A stretch of 46,005 nt of DNA from Flavicella sp042091695 (GTDB taxonomy: Bacteria > Bacteroidota > Bacteroidia > Flavobacteriales > Flavobacteriaceae): assembly GCA_042091695.1 (NCBI GenBank), contig JBELHA010000021.1:1-46005 (forward strand). Reading direction: 5' to 3'. The notes beneath the pieces were generated by a model that saw only the letters and a program-made list of their open reading frames with translations, ran no database searches and was not told where the DNA came from. Below, piece after piece: positions 1-8,546 of the stretch; positions within the stretch are counted from its first letter, which is position 1; every line of letters starts with the position of its first letter. Made by a program: the position numbers and the translations under genes.

Positions 1-47
1 CCCCTCGGTGTAAACGAGGTGCTCTGAACCAACTGAGCTAATTGCCC
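1..47 (-). tRNA. tRNA-Val (anticodon TAC), 3' end outside window
   Basis: Read on the minus strand, the sequence begins GGGCAATTAGCTCAGTTGG, the usual acceptor strand and D-arm of a bacterial tRNA. The anticodon stem CCTCG/CGAGG encloses the seven-base loop TTTACAC, which gives anticodon TAC (valine). The gene is cut by the window edge after the anticodon stem, so the T-arm and acceptor 3' strand are not seen. A good promoter lies just upstream. Confidence 0.93.
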
Positions 48-57
48 TTAGCGGTGG

Positions 58-87
58 CAAATATACTACCCTTTTTTATATCTACAA
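58..87 (-). promoter_or_regulatory. Bacteroidetes-type promoter of tRNA-Val
   Basis: On the minus strand there is a -33 TTG (85-87), then 19 bases, then the -7 box TATATTTG (58-65), which matches the Bacteroidetes consensus TAnnTTTG. The tRNA 5' end lies 10 bases further on. This is one of the cleanest promoter matches in the window. Confidence 0.75.
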
Positions 88-182
88 TGCTTTTCTTAAG
101 AAAAAAATTTCTTTTTTTTAATTTTCACACCCTACACAGACTCAAAACACTAAATACAAAATACTTAGCTTCTATTGTTCTT

Positions 183-1418
183 TTAAATTGCCTCGAGAGA
201 TTCCAATACCTCAGCTACGATAAAAGTACTTCCACCTACATAAATTACATCTTCCTCAGCTGTTTTGTTGTTTGCAGCCTCAAAAGCCCTAGGCACAGCG
301 TCGAAAGCCTCTCCGTGTAGACCATAGACAGCAGCCGCCTCTTGAAGTAATTTTGTAGCCAATCCCCTACCCAAATTGGGTTTGCAAAAATAATACTGTG
401 CGTCTTTTGGAAACAAAGGCAATACAGCCTCCAAATCCTTGTCATTGACCATTCCCAATACAATATGCAAACTCTTATAAGTCTCAGCTTGTAATTGTGC
501 CAAGGTATAGGTGAGCCCTTCTCTATTATGTGCCGTATCTAAGATAGTTTTAGGAGACTTGCCTACCACCTGCCACCTTCCTAGTAGACCGGTTGTAGCA
601 ACCACCTGTTGCAAGCCAATAGTAAGTTGTTCTTCAGATATTGCGTAGCCCTTTTCTTTGAGTACTGCTATTGTTTGAAGAACAGTTTTTAAATTGTGTT
701 TTTGATACGAGCCTTTAAGGTCACATTCTAATTCGGTACTATAATTTTTAGATGCTAGATACAAAGGAGCAAGTTTTTCTTTAGCTAATTGCTCAAATAC
801 AGGTAGCGTATTTTCTTGGAATTCACCAATAACTACTGGTGTATTCTTCTTGATCACCCCTCCTTTTTCAGCTGCTATTTTTTCGTGGGTATTCCCTAAA
901 AACTGCGTATGATCGAGACCTATATTGGTAATGACAGACACTTCTGGTTGTAAGATATTGGTAGAGTCCAAACGTCCTCCCAAACCGACCTCAACGATGG
1001 CAATATCGACCTGCTCACTTCTAAAATAATCAAAAGCCAAGCCTACGGTCATTTCAAAAAAAGAAAGCTGCTGCTCCTGAAAAAAAGACTGATGGTTTGT
1101 TACAAAATTCACTACTTCCTTTTCCGGAATCGCTTGTCCATTTATTTTAACGCGCTCACGAAAGTCCTTGAGGTGTGGCGAGGTATACAGGCCTACTTTA
1201 TACCCTGCTGCTTGCAATACAGAAGCTAACATGTGACTACAAGAGCCTTTTCCATTGGTTCCTGCGACATGCACACTTTTAAAAGCTTTCTCAGGATTGT
1301 TGAGATGTTGGGCCAGCAATAAGGTATTACTCAAATCCTTCTTATAGGCTGCTTTTCCATCCCTTTGGTACATGGGTAATTGGACAAATAGCCAGTCCAA
1401 ACATTCTTGATACGTCAT
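183..1418 (-). CDS. folC: Bifunctional folylpolyglutamate synthase / dihydrofolate synthase
   Basis: A 411-residue protein of the Mur ligase-like FolC family. It adds glutamate to dihydropteroate and to reduced folates in the cytoplasm, using ATP. The ATP-binding loop GTNGKGS is visible at residues 53-59, and the N-terminus (DWLFVQLPMYQRDGKAAYK) is typical for the family in Bacteroidetes. Length is normal. It starts 15 bases after the tonB stop on the same strand, so it is probably the last gene of the exbB-exbD-tonB operon. No terminator is visible between its stop and tRNA-Val. Confidence 0.95.
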   Translation of the reverse strand: MTYQECLDWLFVQLPMYQRDGKAAYKKDLSNTLLLAQHLNNPEKAFKSVHVAGTNGKGSCSHMLASVLQAAGYKVGLYTSPHLKDFRERVKINGQAIPEKEVVNFVTNHQSFFQEQQLSFFEMTVGLAFDYFRSEQVDIAIVEVGLGGRLDSTNILQPEVSVITNIGLDHTQFLGNTHEKIAAEKGGVIKKNTPVVIGEFQENTLPVFEQLAKEKLAPLYLASKNYSTELECDLKGSYQKHNLKTVLQTIAVLKEKGYAISEEQLTIGLQQVVATTGLLGRWQVVGKSPKTILDTAHNREGLTYTLAQLQAETYKSLHIVLGMVNDKDLEAVLPLFPKDAQYYFCKPNLGRGLATKLLQEAAAVYGLHGEAFDAVPRAFEAANNKTAEEDVIYVGGSTFIVAEVLESLEAI

Positions 1419-1433
1419 ACGATACTAGTAAAT

Positions 1434-2282
1434 TTATTCGGATAAGGTAAAATGATAAATAATCACACCTGTTTGTTGGGAAGGTGCATTTTTGTCAGCA
1501 TTCCATCGTGTTTGTAATGCCGCTGTTTTGGCAGGGGTCAACAAACAAGGTGCCGTATTGGTGGTTCCTTTAACTCCTGGAGTCGCTTTGACCACACGAC
1601 CAGATGTATCTACCTGTATGCTTACAGCAACAATTCCTTCTTCATTACAAGTAGGATTTACAATGGGGCGTGACAAGGGGTTTCGACCCGATAAATTGTA
1701 ATTTCCATCACCACCACTTCCCGTATTTCCATAATATTTAGAAGAAGAAGGATCTCCTTTTTCTTTACCCTTCAAGCCTGACTGGGTATCGTCGCCTTCA
1801 CCCGATGTGTTTTCTCCTTCTGATTGTTTTCCATTGAGTAAATTCGACAAAGCATCTTGGGTTGCTTTTGAAGGTTTTGGTTTTGGTTTGGGTGTTGGCT
1901 TTTGAACCGGTTTTGGCTTTTCTATGACCTCTTTCGGTGTTTCTTTGACAGGTTCCTGTTTCGGTTTTTCTTTAGCAACCACAGGAGCCTCTTCTGTCTC
2001 TTGTGTTAGGACTTCTTCGACTACTTCCTCAACAACTTCTGGTTCCGGTTCGATTTGCTCTTCAGCAATTTCCTCTTGCTCAGGGGCCGATTTTATGGTT
2101 TCTTGGATTTTTTGCGGACCATTTCCAACCTCAGAGGTTCCAAAGTTAATTGCCACACCGTATTCTTCAGGTGGATCCATATAGGTCATTCCAAAGAAAA
2201 AAACACCCAAAAATAGCAAGCCCATCAAGATAGTTGTGAGTAACGCAGCTTTACGCTGATGTCCTGTATTGAGATATTTCAT
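1434..2282 (-). CDS. TonB-family energy transducer
   Basis: A 282-residue protein with one N-terminal membrane helix (about residues 12-32). A long acidic stretch rich in Glu and Val follows, then a Lys-Pro run (about 105-140) that would span the periplasm, a Ser/Gly-rich linker, and a C-terminal domain of about 85 residues resembling the TonB C-terminal domain. It should carry proton-motive energy from ExbB/ExbD to outer-membrane receptors. It lies 7 bases after exbD in the same operon. A TolA-like role cannot be excluded, but no tolB or pal is nearby. Confidence 0.88.
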   Translation of the reverse strand: MKYLNTGHQRKAALLTTILMGLLFLGVFFFGMTYMDPPEEYGVAINFGTSEVGNGPQKIQETIKSAPEQEEIAEEQIEPEPEVVEEVVEEVLTQETEEAPVVAKEKPKQEPVKETPKEVIEKPKPVQKPTPKPKPKPSKATQDALSNLLNGKQSEGENTSGEGDDTQSGLKGKEKGDPSSSKYYGNTGSGGDGNYNLSGRNPLSRPIVNPTCNEEGIVAVSIQVDTSGRVVKATPGVKGTTNTAPCLLTPAKTAALQTRWNADKNAPSQQTGVIIYHFTLSE

Positions 2283-2289
2283 AATTTTT

Positions 2290-2682
2290 CTAATTTCCTT
2301 TGACAGCCAATATCATTTTAATCTTGTTGCGGTTAGCGATATCGATCACATACATGATTTTTTCATAAGAGACCTTTTGATCACCTCGGATCACCAACGT
2401 ACTAGATTCATTTCCAGCAAATTTATTTTTCAAAGTACTTTCCAATTGAGCACTTGAAATTTCGGTACCCTCTACATAAAATTTAGCGTCTTTTGTAATA
2501 GAAACAGCAACAGAAGTATTGTTTTCAGTTTTCCCTCCTGCTTTAGGTAGTAAAATATCAATAGCATTGACGGTCACCAAAGTCGAAGTCAACATAAAGA
2601 AAATCAACAACAAAAAAACAATATCCGTCATGGATGACATGTTGAAGGTCGCGTCTACTTTATTTCTTCCTTTTAGATTCAT
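2290..2682 (-). CDS. exbD: ExbD/TolR-family biopolymer transport protein
   Basis: A 130-residue inner-membrane protein with a short cytoplasmic N-terminus, one membrane helix and a periplasmic domain, the standard ExbD layout. The conserved membrane aspartate is present in the motif MTDIVFLLLIFFML; in E. coli ExbD the equivalent Asp takes part in proton flow. It lies between exbB (48-base gap) and the tonB-family gene (7-base gap). These three genes make a complete minimal energy-transducing complex. Confidence 0.94.
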   Translation of the reverse strand: MNLKGRNKVDATFNMSSMTDIVFLLLIFFMLTSTLVTVNAIDILLPKAGGKTENNTSVAVSITKDAKFYVEGTEISSAQLESTLKNKFAGNESSTLVIRGDQKVSYEKIMYVIDIANRNKIKMILAVKGN

Positions 2683-2730
2683 AGGGATGCATTATAGGTT
2701 CTACAATCGTTGTACTAAATTGACTATTTC

Positions 2731-3420
2731 TTAGATAGGTTCATTTAAAAGATCCATAAACTCTACTGTTTTGGCTTCCATTTGGTATACCACCTTGTCT
2801 GTTTTCACTACCAAATGGTTATAGGTAATATAAGATATGATCCCAACAACAAGGCCTCCTACTGTAGTTGTCATGGCTGTGTACAAACCGTCTGCTAGCA
2901 ATTTGATATCTATTTGCCCTCCTGCATTGGCAATTTCATGAATGGACACAATCATACCAATTACGGTTCCTAAAAAACCAATCATAGGCGCTGCTCCTGA
3001 GATAGTCGCTACCACACTTACATTGGTTTCTAGCTTATACACTTCCAATTTACCAGTATTTTCAATAGCCGTATTGATATCTTCTAAAGGCTTCCCTATT
3101 CTTGATATTCCAGTACCAATCATATTTGAAACCGGTGTTTCTCTGTGATTACACAAAGATTTTGCAGCCTCCAAATTTCCATTGGCAACATAGTCTTTGA
3201 TTTGATTCATAAAGTCTTTGTCTATTTTACTCGCTGCCTTGATGGCAAAAAAACGTTCAAAATAAATATAGAGCGATACTGTTAGCAACACCAACAAGAT
3301 GGCGATGATAATTTGACCTCCTATCCCTCCTTCAACAATCAGTTTGTAGATGGATAGTGTTTTTTCTTCCGATAAAGAAGCTTCGGATTCTGTGGCTATT
3401 TGTTGCAAAATGGCTAACAT
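2731..3420 (-). CDS. exbB: ExbB/TolQ/MotA-family proton channel protein
   Basis: A 229-residue inner-membrane protein with three predicted membrane segments (about residues 33-55, 130-155 and 175-200). The last two carry the family signature, including GAAPMIGFLGTVIGMI and GLYTAMTTTVGGLVVGI. It is the channel partner of the ExbD that follows. As the first gene of exbB-exbD-tonB-folC, its upstream 140 bases should hold the operon promoter, but only a weak match (TATTTTCG) is visible there. Confidence 0.94.
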   Translation of the reverse strand: MLAILQQIATESEASLSEEKTLSIYKLIVEGGIGGQIIIAILLVLLTVSLYIYFERFFAIKAASKIDKDFMNQIKDYVANGNLEAAKSLCNHRETPVSNMIGTGISRIGKPLEDINTAIENTGKLEVYKLETNVSVVATISGAAPMIGFLGTVIGMIVSIHEIANAGGQIDIKLLADGLYTAMTTTVGGLVVGIISYITYNHLVVKTDKVVYQMEAKTVEFMDLLNEPI

Positions 3421-3510
3421 AAAAATGTGTCTTTTAGAATTTTATTACAATAACGAAAATACAAAAGCGAAATTGTATTTACTTTAATTAATTGGATAAC
3501 TTTTTCACAA

Positions 3511-3541
3511 AAAAAAGAGCTACCTATTGGCAGCTCTTTTG
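3511..3541 (-). terminator. Rho-independent terminator after nhaB
   Basis: Stem AAAAGAGCT / AGCTCTTTT encloses a 10-base loop, and on the minus strand it is followed by a run of T. It lies 24 bases after the nhaB stop and insulates the exbB operon from nhaB transcription. Confidence 0.8.
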
Positions 3542-3564
3542 ATATCTCTTTTTGCAAATAAGAA

Positions 3565-5034
3565 TTATAGTAATGCTTTGACCATAATGTATCCTACTCC
3601 TCCCAAAACAATGGTATACGGCAAGGCCATTTTTACCATTTTCCCGTAAGAAAGATTGATCAAAGGTGCCAAAGAAGAGGTCAACAAGAACAAGAAAGCC
3701 GCTTGTCCATTTGGTGTTGCCACACTCGGTAAATTGGTTCCTGTATTGATGGCAATTGCCAAATGCTCAAATTGCTCTCTATTGATTGTACCTGCTTTAA
3801 AAGCTTCTTGTACTTCACCGATATAAACCGTTGCAACGAATACATTGTCACTGATAGCAGACAGCACTCCATTCGCGATATAAAACAAACCTGGCTGAGA
3901 GGCTGGATCTTGCTCCAAAGCCCATGAGATAATCGGTGAAAATAGGTGTTGGTCATGAATCATGGCAACTATCACAAAGAATACTACGATCAATCCTGTA
4001 AAAGGCAAAGCCTCTTCAAAGGCGTGTCCCAAAGCATGCTCATCGATGATTCCGATAAAAGCCGTTTGGAAAATAATCAATGCCAAACCGATAAATCCAA
4101 CAGGAGCAATATGAGTTGCCAACCCAATGATTAATAGTATGGCTGCAATTGCTTGCACACGCAATGCGTATTTTTCTTTCGCGGTTCTTTCCGCATCTTG
4201 CTTGTCAGTATATGCCTGTAAAATAGTATTTACAACCGCAGGGCGCTTGGCACCAAAACCAAACCATCCTGTCAATTCCAATACTACGGTGGTCAACATA
4301 CCACAGAACAATACCGGTATTGTAATCGGAGCCATTTTTAAGAAAAACTCAATAAAGTCCCATCCCAAACGTTCTCCAATCAATAAGTTTTGAGGTTCTC
4401 CAACAAGCGTACAAACACCCCCCAAAGCAGTTCCTACCACACCGTGCATGATCAAACTTCTCAAAAAGCTTCTAAATTGCTCTAAGTTCTCTGGACTCAA
4501 ATCTTTTTTGTCTAAGGACTCCCCTCCTTTGTAAGAATCAAAGTTATCGTTTACCTCTTTGTAGACTCCATAAAAACCAACAGCTACACTGATCAATACA
4601 GCGGTTACTGTCAAGGCATCTAAGAAAGCAGACAATATAGCTGCCATAAAAACAAATAATAATGAGAGGACTAATTTTGATTTTATCTTGCTGAATATTT
4701 TACTAAAAACAAACATCAACAAAGGCTTCATAAAGTAGATTCCAGCTACCATAAAGACCAATAATAAAATTACTTCTAAGTTTGTTTTAACTTCTACATA
4801 TGCATGTTCTGGTGAAGTAAGTCCCAAAGCCAATACCTCAATTGCCAATAAACCACCTGATTGTAGTGGGTAACATTTAAGTGCCATTGCCAATGTAAAT
4901 ATAAATTCAGCTATAAATAGCCAAGAAACTACTGCATGATCCGCTAGAAAATAGAGAGGAATATTTACGATTAAAAAGAATAGCATGGTGGTTTTGAACC
5001 ATTTAGGACTTGACCCTAGAAAATATTTAAACAT
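3565..5034 (-). CDS. nhaB: Na+/H+ antiporter NhaB
   Basis: A 489-residue inner-membrane antiporter with about 11-12 hydrophobic segments. The order of conserved stretches matches NhaB: ALKCYPLQSGGLLAIE near residue 50, LLLVFMVAGIYFMK near residue 90, and SAFLDALTVTAVLISVAVGF near residue 135. It exports sodium in exchange for protons, which suits a marine or brackish lifestyle. It is transcribed alone, with a terminator after it. Two copies of ATGCTAAG lie in its upstream region. Confidence 0.93.
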   Translation of the reverse strand: MFKYFLGSSPKWFKTTMLFFLIVNIPLYFLADHAVVSWLFIAEFIFTLAMALKCYPLQSGGLLAIEVLALGLTSPEHAYVEVKTNLEVILLLVFMVAGIYFMKPLLMFVFSKIFSKIKSKLVLSLLFVFMAAILSAFLDALTVTAVLISVAVGFYGVYKEVNDNFDSYKGGESLDKKDLSPENLEQFRSFLRSLIMHGVVGTALGGVCTLVGEPQNLLIGERLGWDFIEFFLKMAPITIPVLFCGMLTTVVLELTGWFGFGAKRPAVVNTILQAYTDKQDAERTAKEKYALRVQAIAAILLIIGLATHIAPVGFIGLALIIFQTAFIGIIDEHALGHAFEEALPFTGLIVVFFVIVAMIHDQHLFSPIISWALEQDPASQPGLFYIANGVLSAISDNVFVATVYIGEVQEAFKAGTINREQFEHLAIAINTGTNLPSVATPNGQAAFLFLLTSSLAPLINLSYGKMVKMALPYTIVLGGVGYIMVKALL

Positions 5035-5148
5035 AATTGTTCATTTTATTAATAATGAGAATGCTAAGCTACTAAAAATACCTCATATGCTAAGGCTTTC
5101 TTTTTGTTAACAATAGTAGTTTAAACATTCTTTAACAGATCTATTACA

Positions 5149-6228
5149 CTATTCAATTTGTATACTCGACGGAGTAACAATTAGTCCTGAACTATGATCT
5201 TTAGAAGCACCAGTAACAGTCGCTAAGCAATTGATACTATTTTCAATTTTTAAAACTCCTAACAAGGCAAATACCAAAGCTTCCTTGTAATCTACTAAAT
5301 TATCAGAAGGTATTACCACTTTTATTGTGCTAAGAGCTGCGATACGTTGCATCAAAAAATCATTGCGAGCTCCTCCACCTGTCACAAGTACATTTCCTTC
5401 TTCTTTTTGGGACAAGACATCCGCTATTTGTTGAGCCACATGCTCTACAAAAGTACACAAAATATCAGCCTTAGCACAGTCGTACTGCTCTATAATAGGA
5501 AACACCTCAGCCACCACAAACTCAAAACCCAATGACTTAGGAGCCTGCAAACGGTAAAAATCCAATGCATTCAAAGCATCTAAAAGTTGGGGTATTATTT
5601 TTCCAGAACTTGCCAATTTCCCTTTGTCATCATAGTCCCATCCCAAAGAACTTACCATATGATTCATCACAATATTGACCGGACAAATATCGAAAGCAAT
5701 TCGGGACCCTGAACTTTCAAAAGAAATATTGGCAAACCCTCCTAGGTTCAAACAAAAATCATTCTTGGAAAACAACAACTTATCTCCAATTGGCACTAAA
5801 GGAGCACCTTGTCCTCCCATGGCTACATCTTGAGATCTAAAATCATAGACTACAGTAACTCCAGTTCGCCTAGACAATTCCTTACCACAACCAATTTGTA
5901 AGGTATATCCAGCCTCGGGTTTGTGAAAAATAGTGTGTCCATGAGACGCAATAAAATCAAGTGAATCTATTGCAAAGTTGTCTGTAAATTCAAGGACTAA
6001 ATTCCCCAAGTACTGACCATACTCTTTATCCAGCTCCTTGAGTTGTGAAGTAGTATTAGAAAAAGCACCTTGCAATTTTTCTTTCCATGCTTTTGAATAT
6101 GTATAGGTCTTAGCTGCAAGTAGCTCATAAGAAAAAGAAGTACCTGTTTGCAATGAAACACATACCAAGTCAACTCCATCTAAGGAAGTTCCAGACATCA
6201 AACCAATACATCGGTAACTATTTTTCAT
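5149..6228 (-). CDS. anmK: Anhydro-N-acetylmuramic acid kinase
   Basis: A 359-residue cytoplasmic kinase. AnmK cleaves and phosphorylates 1,6-anhydro-MurNAc to MurNAc-6-phosphate during recycling of cell-wall fragments. The N-terminal phosphate loop GLMSGTSLDGVD (residues 9-20) and the C-terminal VTGGGARN motif of the ASKHA fold are present, and the length is typical. It is divergent from the acyl-CoA dehydrogenase gene. No murQ-type etherase is seen in this window. Confidence 0.95.
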   Translation of the reverse strand: MKNSYRCIGLMSGTSLDGVDLVCVSLQTGTSFSYELLAAKTYTYSKAWKEKLQGAFSNTTSQLKELDKEYGQYLGNLVLEFTDNFAIDSLDFIASHGHTIFHKPEAGYTLQIGCGKELSRRTGVTVVYDFRSQDVAMGGQGAPLVPIGDKLLFSKNDFCLNLGGFANISFESSGSRIAFDICPVNIVMNHMVSSLGWDYDDKGKLASSGKIIPQLLDALNALDFYRLQAPKSLGFEFVVAEVFPIIEQYDCAKADILCTFVEHVAQQIADVLSQKEEGNVLVTGGGARNDFLMQRIAALSTIKVVIPSDNLVDYKEALVFALLGVLKIENSINCLATVTGASKDHSSGLIVTPSSIQIE

Positions 6229-6243
6229 AGCATCACTTTTTCA

Positions 6244-6269
6244 CAAAAATAAGTCAAAATACAAAAATA
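6244..6269 (-). promoter_or_regulatory. Candidate anmK promoter boxes
   Basis: Two copies of TATTTTTG on the minus strand (6244-6251 and 6262-6269) both fit the -7 consensus TAnnTTTG and lie 16-41 bases before the anmK start. No convincing -33 TTG stands at the right distance from either copy, so the exact promoter is uncertain. Confidence 0.4.
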
Positions 6270-6344
6270 TCGACACAAAAAAATACTAGGCACGCATAGT
6301 TAATGAAAAAAATTACTATATTTAAACAAAACAAACCAACCCTT

Positions 6345-7484
6345 ATGAACTTTCAACTCAACGAAGAACACAAACTCATCAGAGATACCGCAAGAGAATT
6401 TGCACAAAATGAATTATTACCAGGCGTCATTGAGCGTGATGAAACCCAGTCATTTCCCCACGAACAAATTAAGAAAATGGGAGAATTAGGTCTTATGGGT
6501 ATGATGGTGTCTCCAGATTATAACGGGGCAGGAATGGACACTGTATCCTATGTATTGGCGATAGAAGAAATTTCAAAAGTAGATGCTTCTGCGGGGGTCA
6601 TCATGTCCGCGAACAACTCATTGGTTTGTTGGGGGTTGGAAAAATATGGCACTGAAGCTCAAAAGCAAAAATACCTGACCAAACTGGCCACAGGAGAAAT
6701 TATCGGTGGCTTTTGTTTGAGTGAACCAGAAGCAGGTTCTGATGCTACTTCTCAAAAAACAACCGCTATAGAAAAAGAAGATCATTACTTACTTAATGGT
6801 GTCAAAAACTGGATTACCAATGGAGGTGTTGCCAGTGTATATTTAGTAATTGCACAAAGTGATGTTACTAAAAAACACCGTGGCATCAATGTTTTTATTG
6901 TAGAAAAAGAAACGGAGGGTGTTGCAGTCGGTCCTAAAGAAAATAAGTTGGGAATCCGAGGGTCAGACACCCACTCCATCTTATTTACCGATGTCAAAGT
7001 ACCCAAAGAAAACAAGATTGGAAAAGAAGGATTCGGCTTTCAATTTGCCATGGAGACCCTAGCTGGCGGGCGTATTGGGATTGCTGCTCAAGCGCTAGGA
7101 ATTGCCTCAGGAGCCTATGAGCGCTCCTTGCAATACAGTCAAGAGCGAAAGTCTTTTGGAAAAGAAATAAGCAGACACCAAGCCATTGCATTTAAATTAG
7201 CCGACATGGCTACCGAAATAGAAGCATCGCGTTTGTTGTGTATGAATTCAGCCTTGCACAAAGACCAGGGAATGGACTACAACCTATCAAGTTCTATGGC
7301 GAAACTGTTTTGTGCAGAAGCAGCCATGCGTATTACCGTAGAGGCGGTTCAAGTACATGGAGGTTACGGTTTTGTAAAAGAATACCACGTAGAACGAATG
7401 ATGCGTGATGCAAAAATTACACAAATTTACGAGGGAACTTCAGAAATCCAAAAAATTGTGATTTCGAGAAGTATTTTAGCTTGA
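6345..7484 (+). CDS. Acyl-CoA dehydrogenase (short-chain/butyryl-CoA type)
   Basis: A 379-residue FAD enzyme that oxidises acyl-CoA to the trans-2-enoyl-CoA, passing electrons to ETF. Conserved stretches include GGFCLSEPEAGSDA (FAD/substrate region), KFSFGKEI-like RKSFGKEISRHQ and QVHGGYGFVKEYHVERMMRDAKI. The catalytic glutamate is in IYEGTSE (Glu363). I start it at 6345 because the family N-terminus MNFQLNEEHKLIRD begins there. An in-frame ATG at 6303 would add 14 unrelated residues, and a -7-like TATATTTA (6317-6324) lies between the two. The gene stands alone and converges on the dipeptidase gene. Confidence 0.92.
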   Translation: MNFQLNEEHKLIRDTAREFAQNELLPGVIERDETQSFPHEQIKKMGELGLMGMMVSPDYNGAGMDTVSYVLAIEEISKVDASAGVIMSANNSLVCWGLEKYGTEAQKQKYLTKLATGEIIGGFCLSEPEAGSDATSQKTTAIEKEDHYLLNGVKNWITNGGVASVYLVIAQSDVTKKHRGINVFIVEKETEGVAVGPKENKLGIRGSDTHSILFTDVKVPKENKIGKEGFGFQFAMETLAGGRIGIAAQALGIASGAYERSLQYSQERKSFGKEISRHQAIAFKLADMATEIEASRLLCMNSALHKDQGMDYNLSSSMAKLFCAEAAMRITVEAVQVHGGYGFVKEYHVERMMRDAKITQIYEGTSEIQKIVISRSILA

Positions 7485-7503
7485 TGCAAACTGACTAAAT
7501 TCC

Positions 7504-8193
7504 CTATTCAATGACAACATCAAAATAGGTTGTTGGATAGGGTTCCTTTGTAAGTGTAAAATGCCACCACTCTTCTTTGAGAGGTTTGAATCCGTGTCCT
7601 AACATGGCTTTGCGTAACAACAATCTATGTTCTTGCTGTTTACTAGTAATCGCGTTACTATACACTCCTGATATAGGTCCAAAAAAATCATAAGGACTTC
7701 CCATATCCAATTCATTACCAGTTGCAAGCTTTACAATAGTTAGATCTACTGTACTGCCTCGACTATGACCTGACCTCGCTGCAATATAGCCCAAAGCAAA
7801 CAGTTTATTTTTAGGAATATCAGGATAATACTCCGATTTCATAAGAGTATCTTCTGGGCGTTTGGACCACTGTACAAAATGATTGACTGCACGTTGGGGT
7901 CTATAACCATCAAATACTTTCAAACCCAAACCTTTTTTTTTCAAATCATCTTGTACATTTCCCAATGCTTCAAGCGCCACCTTTGTCATATATATTTTAG
8001 GTTTTAAATATCCATTAACTGGGCTTCCTATAAAATTATCAGAAGTCGCATAACGCACTTCAACAAGTACTGAAGGATGTGTTGCACTAAGTAACGCAAA
8101 ATCTGAAGGCAACTGTGTAGACTGACCATAGCCTACAAATGTGATAAAAAATACTGAGATGCTAACGATAGAAAAATGAACTTGTATTCTCAT
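7504..8193 (-). CDS. D-alanyl-D-alanine dipeptidase, VanX/DdpX family (M15D), secreted
   Basis: A 229-residue zinc peptidase. Metal and catalytic motifs of the VanX family are present: SGHSRGSTVD (SxHxxGxxxD) and EEWWHF near the C-terminus. The start at 8193 gives a clear signal peptide (MRIQVHFSIVSISVFFITFVGYGQ), so the enzyme is probably exported. An in-frame upstream ATG at 8277 would place 28 residues before the signal and overlap the divergent DUF1456 gene. It probably cleaves D-Ala-D-Ala for nutrition or wall recycling. Nothing here suggests vancomycin resistance, since vanH and vanA are absent. Confidence 0.88.
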   Translation of the reverse strand: MRIQVHFSIVSISVFFITFVGYGQSTQLPSDFALLSATHPSVLVEVRYATSDNFIGSPVNGYLKPKIYMTKVALEALGNVQDDLKKKGLGLKVFDGYRPQRAVNHFVQWSKRPEDTLMKSEYYPDIPKNKLFALGYIAARSGHSRGSTVDLTIVKLATGNELDMGSPYDFFGPISGVYSNAITSKQQEHRLLLRKAMLGHGFKPLKEEWWHFTLTKEPYPTTYFDVVIE

Positions 8194-8243
8194 AGATGAC
8201 GTGGTTCTCTTTAAAAAAATGAAGGATGACAAATCTAATTGTA

Positions 8244-8251
8244 TATATTTG
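8244..8251 (+). promoter_or_regulatory. -7 box of the DUF1456-HAD operon
   Basis: TATATTTG matches the Bacteroidetes -7 consensus and ends 19 bases before the DUF1456 start. No clear -33 TTG stands 17-23 bases upstream. Confidence 0.5.
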
Positions 8252-8270
8252 TAAAGATAAATAGATAGGC

Positions 8271-8513
8271 ATGACAAATAACGACATATTAAAAAAATTG
8301 CGTGTTGCTTTGCAATTGAAAGACACAGATATCGTAGCCATTATGGCACTGGTAGATTTTAAAGTTACGAAGAGTGAAATCAATGCATTGTACAGAAATG
8401 AAGAACATCCAAAGTACATGGAGTGTAAGGATCAGTTTTTACGTAATTTCCTAAACGGTTTGATCATACATAAAAGAGGTCCAATGCCTCCAAAGAAAAC
8501 AACTCAAAAATAA
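8271..8513 (+). CDS. DUF1456 family protein, single domain
   Basis: An 80-residue protein beginning MTNNDILKKLRVALQLKDTD, the recognisable start of a DUF1456 domain (as in E. coli YehS). YehS-type proteins usually carry two such domains in about 150 residues. This one has a single domain and a short basic Pro/Lys tail. Its function is unknown. It opens a plus-strand operon that continues through the DUF4177, HAD and DUF4369 genes and ends at the terminator near 10300. Confidence 0.85.
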   Translation: MTNNDILKKLRVALQLKDTDIVAIMALVDFKVTKSEINALYRNEEHPKYMECKDQFLRNFLNGLIIHKRGPMPPKKTTQK

Positions 8514-8546
8514 CAAATAGATTTAGAAAAGCTGAAACCATAAACT

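Noticed and set aside
1924..2184. Ser/Thr-rich plus-strand open frame inside the TonB-family gene
   Set aside because: It arises from the antisense of the Pro/Glu/Lys-rich spacer; the minus-strand frame has clear family features.
7504..8193. Vancomycin resistance gene (vanX)
   Set aside because: Only the dipeptidase is present; there is no vanH, vanA or regulator pair, and the protein has a signal peptide, unlike cytoplasmic VanX.
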